From: Parabacteroides sp900760525
Lineage (GTDB): Bacteria > Bacteroidota > Bacteroidia > Bacteroidales > Tannerellaceae
Assembly: GCF_049860805.1 (NCBI RefSeq)
Contig: NZ_CP187555.1
Coordinates: forward strand, 3,038,001 to 3,102,000
Length of the DNA: 64,000 nt
Direction: 5' to 3'
Every line of letters starts with the position of its first letter. Within the stretch, counting starts at the first letter, position 1. The notes below the pieces were generated by a model. That model did not search any database. It was not told where the DNA came from and saw nothing but the letters and a program-made list of their open reading frames with translations. A program made the position numbers and the translations under genes. Positions 35,541 through 44,238 of this stretch are shown here, piece after piece.

Positions 35541-35548
35541 TACTTTTG
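35541..35548 (+). promoter_or_regulatory. -7 box of the metallophosphoesterase pair
   Basis: TACTTTTG. It lies downstream of an earlier in-frame ATG at 35532, which supports 35565 as the true start. Confidence 0.55.
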
Positions 35549-35564
35549 CCGAAAATTTACAACT

Positions 35565-36656
35565 ATGCCGACATTTTTTGTTGTCCTCATTAGTATTTAT
35601 CTTGCAGGAAACATTTATATATTCAGGAGAGGGGCACAGGCTTTGGTAGCTCAGCCTTTCGGGGTTAAAGTTTTATTAGCTGTACTGTTTTGGTGCGGAG
35701 CATTAGCATTCATCGGTAGCTTCCTGGCTCGAGATACAAAATTACCAGTCGTTTTGGCCCATACGGCCCACGAAATAGGAACCGGCTGGTTGGTCTTTAC
35801 GCTTTATATGGTATTGTTTCTGATCGTATTCGACTTATTCCGACTTTTCAACTTTCCGTTCAAATATGGGTTTTATATGTCCTTATTTCTAACACTCAGC
35901 CTGTTAAGTTATGGATATTATAATTATCAACACCCGAAAACAGAAGTTATCAACATAGTTATCAACAAGCAGGCGGTTCATAACGAACAACCGTTGAAAG
36001 TTGTTTCCGTCAGCGATATCCATTTAGGATACGGGACAGACAAGGAAGAACTCAAACAATATGTCGGGATGATCAACGCACAAAAGCCGGACCTGATCCT
36101 GATAGGTGGCGACCTGATCGACAACAGCGTAGTTCCCCTTTATGAAGAGAAGATGATGGAGGAATTAGCGGAATTGAAAGCCCCTTTAGGTATTTACATG
36201 GTACCGGGGAATCATGAATACATCAGTGGCATACGGAAAAGCATACAATTTATTAATGAGACACCGATCCACCTGTTGCGGGATGAAGTCGTAACGCTGC
36301 CTAACGGTATACAAATAGTCGGACGGGATGACCGCAGCAACAAATCCCGGCTATCCTTGCAGGAGCTGACGAAAAACATTGACCCGGCAAAACCTGTTAT
36401 TCTTCTGGATCATCAACCGTACAATCTGTCGGATACGGAACATGCAGGCATCGACCTTCAGTTCAGCGGGCATACGCATCGCGGACAGGTATGGCCGCTC
36501 AGCCTTATTACCGACCATATATTCGAACAAAGCTACGGTTACCGCAAGTGGGGGGACAGCCATGTTTATGTTTCCTCCGGCCTTTCGCTCTGGGGGCCTC
36601 CTTTCAGGATCGGCACCGACAGCGAACTTGTCGTATTCAACATTACTTATAAATAG
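35565..36656 (+). CDS. Membrane-anchored metallophosphoesterase (first of a pair)
   Basis: 363 residues. Three or four hydrophobic segments occupy the first 130 residues (FFVVLISIYLAGNIYIF, VLLAVLFWCGALAFIGSFL, LYMVLFLIVFDLF). The calcineurin-like domain follows: SVSDIHLG, LIGGDLID, VPGNHEY and FSGHTHRGQVWP, with all the Asp/His/Asn metal ligands present. Similar to YkuE/YaeI-type enzymes that act on phospholipid-linked or UDP-linked substrates near the membrane. The exact substrate is not known. The second copy follows after 6 bp and the pair forms an operon. Confidence 0.88.
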   Translation: MPTFFVVLISIYLAGNIYIFRRGAQALVAQPFGVKVLLAVLFWCGALAFIGSFLARDTKLPVVLAHTAHEIGTGWLVFTLYMVLFLIVFDLFRLFNFPFKYGFYMSLFLTLSLLSYGYYNYQHPKTEVINIVINKQAVHNEQPLKVVSVSDIHLGYGTDKEELKQYVGMINAQKPDLILIGGDLIDNSVVPLYEEKMMEELAELKAPLGIYMVPGNHEYISGIRKSIQFINETPIHLLRDEVVTLPNGIQIVGRDDRSNKSRLSLQELTKNIDPAKPVILLDHQPYNLSDTEHAGIDLQFSGHTHRGQVWPLSLITDHIFEQSYGYRKWGDSHVYVSSGLSLWGPPFRIGTDSELVVFNITYK

Positions 36657-36662
36657 CTTAAA

Positions 36663-37790
36663 ATGAGGGTTTTCATTCAATCGATAGTTGCACAGATATT
36701 ACTGAATCCTTATATCTTCTGGAGAGGGTATCAGGCAATTCCTCCCAAAAAGAGCTGGCGGATTCCCTATATCTTGTTTTTTATCCTTGAATTATCTCTC
36801 TTCTTCTTCGGCTTTACATTCCGCAATGTGCTGCCGGATCCTGTCATGATTGCCATCCAGTATATTTGCAACACCTGGTATATCGCTTCTCTTTACATCA
36901 CCCTCTCCCTGCTCCTGTTAGAAGTGCTACGTCTGGGCAACCGCTTTTTCCATTGGTTCCCCGGTTGGGTTACGGCACATTGGAGGCAGACAAAACTGAC
37001 TTTATTCTTCCTGATCATAGTTTTTGTGACCGGCTTGATGTTTCATGCTTATCATGTCGTTGCCTACCCGGTGGTCAAAGATGTATATGTCACCCTTCCC
37101 AAAGGGAGCAGCGACCGGGATAGCATGACGATTGTCATGATGAGCGATCTCCATATCGGGGAAGTGATCGGCAAGGAACTGGTACAACGATACGTGAAGA
37201 TGAGCAACGAACAGCATCCCGACATGGTCGTATTGGTAGGCGATATCATGGATTATGAATCCCGCTTTGCTGAAAAAGCCCGTATAGAAGAGGATCTGAA
37301 ACAGCTGAAAGCCCCGTTAGGTGTATATGTGGTGTATGGCAACCATGAGTATCGTGCCAACCGCATAGCCAAATACCGCTGGCTGAAGAAAACAGGGGCA
37401 ACGCTTCTGATCGATTCCGTTGCCCGGCCGGATTCATCCTTCTACCTGATCGGACGGGACGACTATATCAACAAGAAAAGAAAACCGTTGCATGCGCTTA
37501 TGGCAGGTATCGACACAACCAAGCCGGTCATCGTATTGGATCATCAACCCTGGTCGTTTGCCGAAATGGCGATGAACGGAGTAGACCTCGGACTCCACGG
37601 GCACACCCATAACGGGCAACTATGGCCCTACCCCCTCGCAATGAAACTGATCTACGAATGTCCGTACGGCTACCATAAGAAAGGACCGACCCAGTTCTAT
37701 GTATCTTCCGGCATCGGGATAGCCGGACCTCCCTACCGGGTCGGGACTGTTTCGGAGATGGTAGTGCTGCATATCAAGTTTGTCAACTAA
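36663..37790 (+). CDS. Membrane-anchored metallophosphoesterase (second of a pair)
   Basis: 375 residues with the same layout as its neighbour: N-terminal membrane segments (ILFFILELSLFFFGF, WYIASLYITLSLLLLEVL, LTLFFLIIVFVTGLMFHAY), then MMSDLHIGE, LVGDIMD, YGNHEY and LHGHTHNGQLWPYP. It is a paralogue made by tandem duplication but now quite diverged in the N-terminal half. Both active sites look complete, so neither copy appears to be a decaying duplicate. Different specificity is plausible. Confidence 0.88.
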   Translation: MRVFIQSIVAQILLNPYIFWRGYQAIPPKKSWRIPYILFFILELSLFFFGFTFRNVLPDPVMIAIQYICNTWYIASLYITLSLLLLEVLRLGNRFFHWFPGWVTAHWRQTKLTLFFLIIVFVTGLMFHAYHVVAYPVVKDVYVTLPKGSSDRDSMTIVMMSDLHIGEVIGKELVQRYVKMSNEQHPDMVVLVGDIMDYESRFAEKARIEEDLKQLKAPLGVYVVYGNHEYRANRIAKYRWLKKTGATLLIDSVARPDSSFYLIGRDDYINKKRKPLHALMAGIDTTKPVIVLDHQPWSFAEMAMNGVDLGLHGHTHNGQLWPYPLAMKLIYECPYGYHKKGPTQFYVSSGIGIAGPPYRVGTVSEMVVLHIKFVN

Positions 37791-37842
37791 ATATCACGTT
37801 TTTTTATTTTTATCATTAGTCAATAACTTGCGTGACAAGTTC

Positions 37843-37890
37843 AAAAACAAACAGACTCAAGGGTTAGTTTAGTCCCCTACGAAGTCTGTT
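37843..37890 (-). terminator. Terminator of the S41 protease gene
   Basis: On the minus strand AACAGACT (37890-37883) pairs with AGTCTGTT (37857-37850), and TGTTTTTG follows. The loop is long (25 nt), so efficiency is uncertain. Confidence 0.55.
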
Positions 37891-37905
37891 ATTATGACAA
37901 ATTAC

Positions 37906-39669
37906 TTATACAAAGAATATGCCGGGATTATACTGGTAAGCCATTTCTCCTCCTCCTTTACCGGATACAGGCTTTTTGTTGGTTACCGGTTGTTCTTCGG
38001 TTTTCTCGGGAGCGCTAAGCGTTTGCTTGTAAATCTCCGGATCACCCAACACTTCCAGCGCCTTATCCAAAACGTCATCTTCCTTCAGGCTGTTTACCAG
38101 CTCGCCTTTCTGGAAATAATAACGCTTCATGATCTCGGAAGTCAACAGCTTCTTGATTTGATCCTTGTTACGATCGAAATCCCGTTCCAGATCCGGAGTC
38201 AGTTTAGCTTCCAAAGACTTGAAGATAGTGGAATCGTTATCCATATAGCCTTCAAACTTAGCTACCTCTTTCAGATTCTTCAACAGCTTTTCACTCTGCC
38301 GGTCATAGGTGAAGTTCTTTTCTTTGGCATATTGCTTGAAAGCTTCAAAGTCTTCGTCCGTCACCTCGAAATCTTCAGGCGAAGCGATTTTCTTATGCTT
38401 CTGTGACCAGTTGGCGACAAAATCCGTCAGGATAAAATCCGTCATCAAATAGAACATCATGGTCGGCGTTTCCGGTTCTTCTATTTTGAAGTCAGGGGTA
38501 ATACCGCCTCCATCCCGCACGGGACGCCCTTTGGATGTATAAAAGACAGATGTCAGGCTATCCGGAATAGCCCCGACACTTCCATCGGCTTTCCGGTGCG
38601 AATAGTCCATCTGCTGGATACAACGTCCGCTGGGAATGTAATACTTGCTCATCGTCACTTTCACACTCCCGTTATACGGAAGTTCACGGGTAGACTGCAC
38701 GAGCCCCTTTCCGAAAGAACGCTGTCCGACCAACACGGCACGGTCCATATCCTGCAAAGAACCCGAAACGATCTCGGCAGCAGAAGCAGAAGCTCCGTTA
38801 ATAAGGACAGCCATCGGGATCACCGTATCGAGCGGTTCGTTAGGCGTGCGGTAGGTACGGTCCCACTGGCTGATCTTTCCTTTTGTCGAAACCACCTCTT
38901 TTCCCTTCGGGACGAACATGCCGACAATTTGCGTGGCACTTTCCAGCAGACCGCCGCCATTGTTACGCAAATCCAGAATCAACGATTTAATGTGATGGTT
39001 CTTTTTCAGATCCTCGAACGCATTTTTCACTTCCTGCGCACTCTTATCCGTAAAACCCTTCAAATAAATATAACCTACACCGTCACCACGCACACCATAG
39101 TAAGTAACCTGGTTTTCCAGAATCTGTTTACGCACCAGTTCCACTTCACGCGGTTTCTTGTCATACGGACTCTGTATCTTCAATACCATTTTCGTATTGG
39201 GGACACCTTTCAGCAAGGCGCTTACCTCATCCGAAGATTTGTCGGTCACATCCACCGTGTCGATCGCCAGGATGCGGTCGCCCGCTTTCAATCCGGCCAA
39301 AGCAGCCGGCATCCCTTCAAACGGCTCGATAATATAGACACCGCCCTCTTTCCGTTCACGGATATAAGAACCGATACCGCCATATTCACCGGTCGTCATG
39401 AATTTGAGCTTATCCATTTCCTGCTCAGGGTAGTATTCGGTATAAGGGTCCAGCCCTCCTAACATGGCATCGATCCCCCGGCGTACCGTTTTCTCGACGT
39501 CGACCGAATCCACGTAAAACATTTCCACCTCTTTTACCAGAGCGTTAAAGATATCCAGGTTTTTACTAACCTCGAAACGGTTGTCTTTCTGTGCCTGTCC
39601 GGGGGTCACGCCACCCAACAGGAGCAGCAAACTAAAAAGAGCTATTATTTTCTCTCGTTGTTTATACAT
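37906..39669 (-). CDS. S41-family C-terminal processing peptidase
   Basis: 587 residues, signal peptide to PGQAQ, so periplasmic. A helical N-terminal part precedes a PDZ domain (about 90-170, GGIGSYI, PAALAGLKAGDRILAIDTVDV) and the tail-specific protease domain. The catalytic serine is Ser296 in GASASAAE and the general base Lys321 in RSFGKGL. It degrades or trims proteins with exposed C-termini. The C-terminal extension from about 400 is charged. The gene is separated by 47 bp from the kinase gene upstream and may be read with it. Confidence 0.92.
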   Translation of the reverse strand: MYKQREKIIALFSLLLLLGGVTPGQAQKDNRFEVSKNLDIFNALVKEVEMFYVDSVDVEKTVRRGIDAMLGGLDPYTEYYPEQEMDKLKFMTTGEYGGIGSYIRERKEGGVYIIEPFEGMPAALAGLKAGDRILAIDTVDVTDKSSDEVSALLKGVPNTKMVLKIQSPYDKKPREVELVRKQILENQVTYYGVRGDGVGYIYLKGFTDKSAQEVKNAFEDLKKNHHIKSLILDLRNNGGGLLESATQIVGMFVPKGKEVVSTKGKISQWDRTYRTPNEPLDTVIPMAVLINGASASAAEIVSGSLQDMDRAVLVGQRSFGKGLVQSTRELPYNGSVKVTMSKYYIPSGRCIQQMDYSHRKADGSVGAIPDSLTSVFYTSKGRPVRDGGGITPDFKIEEPETPTMMFYLMTDFILTDFVANWSQKHKKIASPEDFEVTDEDFEAFKQYAKEKNFTYDRQSEKLLKNLKEVAKFEGYMDNDSTIFKSLEAKLTPDLERDFDRNKDQIKKLLTSEIMKRYYFQKGELVNSLKEDDVLDKALEVLGDPEIYKQTLSAPEKTEEQPVTNKKPVSGKGGGEMAYQYNPGIFFV

Positions 39670-39716
39670 AGAATATTTAGTTAATTAACGACGTAAATGT
39701 ATATAATAAACGCTTG

Positions 39717-40694
39717 TCAGGCCAATATACCATTTACTTTTAACTTTATTTGTTCCCATTTATCATCCGGTATCTGTGCCCCGATCACATCGATTATGTA
39801 GCCTGCCAGAAGCGAACCGATACGGGCCGACTGTTCCAATGTCGCACCGACCGACTGCCCGTACAGGAATCCGGCAGCAAAATGGTCGCCGGCCCCCGTC
39901 GTATCAACCGGTTTGCCCCCTTCAGCCGGAACAGCGATGACCTGTCCTTTGCTTCCCACCAAGGCACCCTCTTTTCCTAAAGTAACTAAAGAAATCTCCA
40001 CCTGTTCCGACAGGACTTTGACAGCTTCGTGCGCTTTCAGCCCGGTGAAGGCTTCCGCCTCGCTTTCGTTAGAGAAAAGAATATCGACATATTTAGGGAT
40101 AATATCGTCCAGCAGCCCCCGGAAAGCATTCACGATATTGAAGTTGGAAAGGTCGAGGGCGACCTTCAATCCCAACTTCTTTGCTTTCTGCATAGTGGTG
40201 CGTACAAGCTCTTCGTTCACCAACAGATAGCCTTCGATATAGATACATTGGTAAGAAGAAAGCATATCTTCCGTAATTTCATCCGGTATGATCGTCGGGG
40301 CCGGTCCGAGGAACGTCCCCATCGTGCGCTCGCCATCCGGTGAAATCAAAACCGTACAGCTACCGGAAATACCATCTGTCTTGGCAAAATAGGGAGAGAC
40401 ATTCGCTTTTTTCAAGGCTTCTTCATAATATTCACCTACGGAATCAGAACCGATCTTACCTATAAATCCGGCATTTGCTCCTAAAGTTGCCATCGCACGC
40501 ATAGTATTGCATACCGAACCGCCCGGTGCCTGGCTACGTTCGAGGCTTTCCTGCGACTTACGGATTTTAATCATCTGTTCCTGGTTAATCATATCCATTG
40601 CGCCTTTCTGTATGCCTACTTCCGCCAACACATCATCGTTTTCAAGCCTCAGCAGAACGTCTACCAAAGCGTTTCCTAATCCAATCGTATTCAT
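39717..40694 (-). CDS. PfkB-family carbohydrate kinase (adenosine kinase-like)
   Basis: 325 residues from the ATG at 40694, chosen because it follows the -7 box at 40713-40720 and starts with MNTIGLGNALVDVLL; the frame is open further up to 40733. PfkB signatures: APGGSVCNTMRAMATLGANAGFIGKIGSD near 70 and the C-terminal DTTGAGDHFAAGFLYG with the catalytic Asp. Family members phosphorylate ribose, nucleosides or other sugars with ATP. The N-terminal sequence is closest to adenosine/ribokinase-like proteins widely conserved in Bacteroidales. Substrate not proven. Confidence 0.88.
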   Translation of the reverse strand: MNTIGLGNALVDVLLRLENDDVLAEVGIQKGAMDMINQEQMIKIRKSQESLERSQAPGGSVCNTMRAMATLGANAGFIGKIGSDSVGEYYEEALKKANVSPYFAKTDGISGSCTVLISPDGERTMGTFLGPAPTIIPDEITEDMLSSYQCIYIEGYLLVNEELVRTTMQKAKKLGLKVALDLSNFNIVNAFRGLLDDIIPKYVDILFSNESEAEAFTGLKAHEAVKVLSEQVEISLVTLGKEGALVGSKGQVIAVPAEGGKPVDTTGAGDHFAAGFLYGQSVGATLEQSARIGSLLAGYIIDVIGAQIPDDKWEQIKLKVNGILA

Positions 40695-40712
40695 TTTTTC
40701 TATTTTTTTTCG

Positions 40713-40751
40713 CAAAGATATTGCATATTTCAAAAAGAACCTCTACTTTTG
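40713..40751. promoter_or_regulatory. Divergent promoters for the PfkB kinase and the tRNA-Asn cluster
   Basis: Minus-strand TATCTTTG at 40713-40720 serves the kinase. Plus-strand TACTTTTG at 40744-40751 serves the tRNAs, with a TTG at 40721-40723 about 20 bp upstream as -33 element. Confidence 0.65.
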
Positions 40752-40802
40752 CAGTGCAATTTCAGAAAGGGGTACGATAAGTACTAAACTGAAAAAAATT
40801 AT

Positions 40803-40876
40803 TCTTCCTTAGCTCAGTTGGTTAGAGCATCTGACTGTTAATCAGAGGGTCCTTGGTTCAAGTCCAAGAGGAAGAG
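40803..40876 (+). tRNA. tRNA-Asn (GTT), first copy
   Basis: 74 nt. Acceptor TCTTCCT pairs with AGGAAGA; anticodon loop CTGTTAA gives GTT; T-arm CTTGG-TTCAAGT-CCAAG. Discriminator G; CCA is not encoded. First of three identical genes in one transcript. Confidence 0.98.
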
Positions 40877-40912
40877 CAAAAGACATCGGGAAAGACTGAA
40901 AAAGACATATTT

Positions 40913-40986
40913 TCTTCCTTAGCTCAGTTGGTTAGAGCATCTGACTGTTAATCAGAGGGTCCTTGGTTCAAGTCCAAGAGGAAGAG
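40913..40986 (+). tRNA. tRNA-Asn (GTT), second copy
   Basis: Identical to the first copy; separated from it by a 36-nt spacer that begins CAAAAGACATCGGG. Confidence 0.98.
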
Positions 40987-41024
40987 CAGGAAAGACATCG
41001 GGAAAGACTGAAAAAGACATATTT

Positions 41025-41098
41025 TCTTCCTTAGCTCAGTTGGTTAGAGCATCTGACTGTTAATCAGAGGGTCCTTGGTTCAAGTCCAAGAGGAAGAG
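41025..41098 (+). tRNA. tRNA-Asn (GTT), third copy
   Basis: Identical to the other two. The spacer before it repeats the first spacer with two extra bases, showing duplication of a unit of about 110 bp. Confidence 0.98.
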
Positions 41099-41103
41099 CG
41101 AAA

Positions 41104-41137
41104 AAAGAGATACTTCACAAGAGTGTCTCTTTTTTTA
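41104..41137 (+). terminator. Intrinsic terminator of the tRNA cluster
   Basis: AAAGAGA (41104-41110) pairs with TCTCTTT (41126-41132), extended by imperfect pairs in the loop, then a T run. Confidence 0.8.
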
Positions 41138-41196
41138 TACCCGGCAAGATTAATCATATTTAACTCCGATACATTCGTATCTTCCAGATATTCTCT

Positions 41197-41204
41197 TACA
41201 TTTG
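41197..41204 (+). promoter_or_regulatory. -7 box of the PepSY-like lipoprotein gene
   Basis: TACATTTG, 28 bp before the chosen ATG at 41232. Confidence 0.5.
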
Positions 41205-41231
41205 TGTAGTTTACCACAAAGCAGAAAATAT

Positions 41232-42602
41232 ATGAAAACACTACTACGTGCATTATGTTTAGTATTGAGTTTGTCTCTGGTTTCATTTTTTTACGGATGT
41301 TCCAATGACGAAATGGAAAGGACACAAGAAATAGAAGCTGAAGCACTGCCTCCTTACATCAAATCGTTTCTTTCCAATGTCTTCCCCGGTTTAACATTAG
41401 AGAAAGCCGAGAAGATCAACATTATAGATTCGACCTCCATGTATCCATACAAAGTATATCTTCCGTATGAAATAACGGTGGAATTTAATGAAGAAGGAAT
41501 ATGGCAACAAGTTAACGCCACTGAACAAACCCCACAAGAACAGCTCAGGCCTCTTTTAAGAGACATACTGTCCTACATCCAAACAAATCACCAGAATGAA
41601 GTGATCACCAAGGTCTTTCAGAAAGATCAGGGGACAGGTGTTGTATTGGGAAATAACAAGAAACTGGTATTTCAGTCTTTTGAGAGTCAATTCTTAGGAT
41701 ATGAACTTAATAAAGACGAATATACTTCACTTCCTTCACAAATCCGGAACTTCATATCAACACATTTTCCTGATGTGGACTACAAGGAGGTATTATATAA
41801 AGAAAAAGAAGATGAAAAAGACAAGGGGGATTACACCTATCTGATATATCTGGAAAATAATATGGATTTAAGATTCAATCATAATCTGGATTGGACCTTG
41901 ATTGAAGGAAACGACCAACTGCTGCCGGCTTCGCTTATTGAATCGTTGCCCGAAAAAGTAAAAGAAATGCTACAAGAATATTCTGACGTCGCCGTAACAA
42001 GGATGGCTTTTTTCTCTCCCGAATATCATATAAGGATAAGTAGCAGCACTACTGTGATTATTAATCTGAATGCAAAACCGGTCGTTATCCCGTACGAAAC
42101 CATCAACAAATTCGTCAAAACCTATTTCGGAGAATTGCACCATATAGCAATCAGCCATCCTCTTCATGAAGACAGGATTATTTTCAACATTTCAATTCCC
42201 AACGGATTCGATTTCACAACAGATGAGGCAGGACAATGGTTCAAAATGAACGGACATGGCTATCCTGTACCGGAATCGTTAATAGCTACATTACCTTCGG
42301 GCATCCATGAATATGTAAGCGCACAATATGACGCTAAAATCACAAGGATAGAAATATCGGATCATTATCTGATCGAATTGACGGATGGTACAGGTCTGCT
42401 ATTTGATAGACAAGGTATATTTATCAATAAAGAAAAGATAGAACCCAGTGCTTATGACAAGGCCTATTCATATATACGCTATCGATACCCGGAAGATCTC
42501 AATGCACATTTCTCTTCTTGGAATGGCAAAGACGGATTTACTTTTAATTTGGGAGATGGAACCGTCGTCAAATTTGATTTGGAAGGCAATTTGATCGAAT
42601 AA
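41232..42602 (+). CDS. PepSY-like (DUF2874-type) repeat lipoprotein
   Basis: 456 residues from the ATG at 41232, chosen because it gives the signal peptide and lipobox (LVSFFYGC). The mature part is a string of about six related units of 60-80 residues. Each has a helix with an aromatic (IKSFLSNVFPG, IRNFISTHFPD, VKEMLQEYSD, INKFVKTYFGE, IHEYVSAQYDA, AYSYIRYRYPE) followed by beta strands such as YLIELTDGTGLLFDRQG. This is the PepSY-like fold seen in secreted Bacteroidales proteins of unknown function, perhaps inhibitors or binding proteins in the periplasm. It stands alone between the tRNA cluster and a structured repeat. Confidence 0.75.
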   Translation: MKTLLRALCLVLSLSLVSFFYGCSNDEMERTQEIEAEALPPYIKSFLSNVFPGLTLEKAEKINIIDSTSMYPYKVYLPYEITVEFNEEGIWQQVNATEQTPQEQLRPLLRDILSYIQTNHQNEVITKVFQKDQGTGVVLGNNKKLVFQSFESQFLGYELNKDEYTSLPSQIRNFISTHFPDVDYKEVLYKEKEDEKDKGDYTYLIYLENNMDLRFNHNLDWTLIEGNDQLLPASLIESLPEKVKEMLQEYSDVAVTRMAFFSPEYHIRISSSTTVIINLNAKPVVIPYETINKFVKTYFGELHHIAISHPLHEDRIIFNISIPNGFDFTTDEAGQWFKMNGHGYPVPESLIATLPSGIHEYVSAQYDAKITRIEISDHYLIELTDGTGLLFDRQGIFINKEKIEPSAYDKAYSYIRYRYPEDLNAHFSSWNGKDGFTFNLGDGTVVKFDLEGNLIE

Positions 42603-42761
42603 ATGAACAGCCGTCGACATCAAAAACAGCTATAGAGACCTGCAAGATACCCTATTCATAAAGAGCTATGTATAAACACTATACCTCAGAGAGGCCCAAA
42701 AAGGGCTAAAAAGGCACTCGATAGTTTTTTCAGAAAATGAATCATAATTGATGATTTTCTT

Positions 42762-43125
42762 GTTACTTTTGGCTTGATCCAAAAGTAACCAAAAGATCAA
42801 GGCTTAACCGGCTGGGCTACTCCGGACAAAGACTACGCTTTACGCCCATCCGCTTAGGCCTTTCTTAGAAAGCTGCGCTTTCTCTTGGGATGGCCGATGC
42901 CGCCACCTAATATAACAGGCGGCATCGGCCATCCTCAAAGAGCCGTCAGGCTCTATCTCCGGCCTAAGCTGGTGAGCGTTAAGCGCAGTGACCGGAGTGA
43001 GCGCCCGGAGCGTCTGCTGTTTGAGCGAAGCGAGTTTCAGACGCGACAGCGAACGAAGGGAACGGAGTAGCTCGCCAGGTTAAGCCTTGAACTTTTGGTT
43101 ACTTTTCTTTCAAGAGAAAAGTAAC
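42762..43125. repeat. MITE-like element with about 50-bp inverted termini and internal hairpins
   Basis: 364 bp. The left end (GTTACTTTTGG..CCAAAAGTAACC..TCAAGGCTTAACC) and the right end are inverted copies over about 50 bp with small gaps. The middle has a perfect 17-bp stem (42888-42904 with 42918-42934, GGATGGCCGATGCCGCC), a small hairpin AGAAAGCtgcGCTTTCT and another at AGAGCCgtcaGGCTCT. It is GC-rich against AT-rich flanks and has no credible gene. The flanking gap (42603-43451) otherwise holds the 22-bp array and the trmB promoter. Confidence 0.75.
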
Positions 43126-43340
43126 AGATAAAATAAGCATCGGATAAACCAATGCATAACCCTGCAATGCCAATCAGAACAAAACGACATAGAGACGAAG
43201 AACATTCCGAACAAACAACTATTTATCAATAGATTATCAAAATTATTTCTTTCTGCACATCCAAAATGTAGAGAGTGCCTTTTCAGCCTCTTTTGTCCTT
43301 TTCTATATTCCGACACTTCAAAAACACGTTTCAAAGCTCA

Positions 43341-43428
43341 AAAAGCTATAGCTTTTCCGTTTGCAAGTTATACCCTTTTCGATAAAAAGCTATAGCCTTT
43401 TGCCTGACAGGTTATAGCTTTTTTTACG
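43341..43428. repeat. Palindrome array with 22-bp period, four units
   Basis: Centred on TATAGC/TATACC at 43347, 43369, 43391 and 43413, exactly 22 bp apart. The first unit is a perfect 16-bp palindrome, AAAAGCTATAGCTTTT; the later ones vary (AAGTTATACCCTT, AAAAGCTATAGCCTTTT, AGGTTATAGCTTTT). It lies just upstream of the trmB promoter. Confidence 0.8.
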
Positions 43429-43439
43429 CGTAATTATAT

Positions 43440-43447
43440 TACCTTTG
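43440..43447 (+). promoter_or_regulatory. -7 box almost abutting the trmB start
   Basis: TACCTTTG, with the ATG at 43452 four bases after the final G, so the mRNA would be leaderless or nearly so. Confidence 0.55.
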
Positions 43448-43451
43448 CAAC

Positions 43452-44210
43452 ATGGGAAAGAATAAATTAGCAAAGTTTGACGACATGGAGGGTTATCCTC
43501 ATGTGTTCCAATATCCGTTTGCAACCCTTCAGGAGAAAGGATTCGAATTGAAGGGGCACTGGCACGAACGGTTCTTTAAGAACGACAATCCGATCGTGCT
43601 TGAATTGGGTTGCGGAAAAGGAGAATATACGGTAGGTTTGGGAAAGCTGTTCCCGGACAAGAACTTTATAGGCGTCGATATCAAGGGAGCGCGTATGTGG
43701 ACAGGCGCGAAAGAATCGCTCGAGGCAGGCATGACCAACGTGGCGTTCCTCAGGACCAGCATCGAACTGATCGCCCACTTCTTCGCTGCCGGAGAGGTAG
43801 CCGAGATCTGGCTCACCTTCCCCGACCCGCAGATGAAGAAGGTGAACAAACGCCTTACCTCCACCCGATTTATGAAGATGTACCGCGAGATACTGGCAGG
43901 AGACGGTATCGTGCATCTGAAGACGGACAGTAACTTCATGTACACCTACACCTCGGAGATGGCGAAGGCGAACCGTTATCCCGTACTGTTCAGCAACGAC
44001 GACCTGTATCATTCCGACCTCGCGGACGACATTCTTTCTATCAAGACCTATTATGAACAGCAATGGTTAGACCGCGGCCTGAACATCAAATACATCAAGT
44101 TTGTTTGTGAAGAGCGGGAAGAACTGGTCGAACCGGAAGTGGAAATCGAATACGACCCGTACCGCAGTTTCAACCGCAGCAAACGGAGTGCATTGGCCTC
44201 CGGCAAATGA
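43452..44210 (+). CDS. trmB: tRNA (guanine-N7-)-methyltransferase
   Basis: 252 residues. SAM-binding motif VLELGCGKGEYT at 49-60, then NFIGVDIKGARMWTGAKES and the family signature IWLTFPDPQMKKVNKRLTSTRFM. It methylates G46 of the variable loop of tRNAs using SAM, in the cytoplasm. Length is normal. Upstream is a 22-bp palindrome array and a -7 box very close to the start codon. The mrp gene follows after 28 bp and is probably in the same transcript. Confidence 0.95.
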   Translation: MGKNKLAKFDDMEGYPHVFQYPFATLQEKGFELKGHWHERFFKNDNPIVLELGCGKGEYTVGLGKLFPDKNFIGVDIKGARMWTGAKESLEAGMTNVAFLRTSIELIAHFFAAGEVAEIWLTFPDPQMKKVNKRLTSTRFMKMYREILAGDGIVHLKTDSNFMYTYTSEMAKANRYPVLFSNDDLYHSDLADDILSIKTYYEQQWLDRGLNIKYIKFVCEEREELVEPEVEIEYDPYRSFNRSKRSALASGK

Positions 44211-44238
44211 CAAGGTAATTAACAATTAACAATACATT

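Noticed and set aside
40803..41098. tRNA cluster as an integration site
   Set aside because: No integrase gene and no partial tRNA copy were found downstream; the DNA after the cluster is an ordinary terminator and gene.
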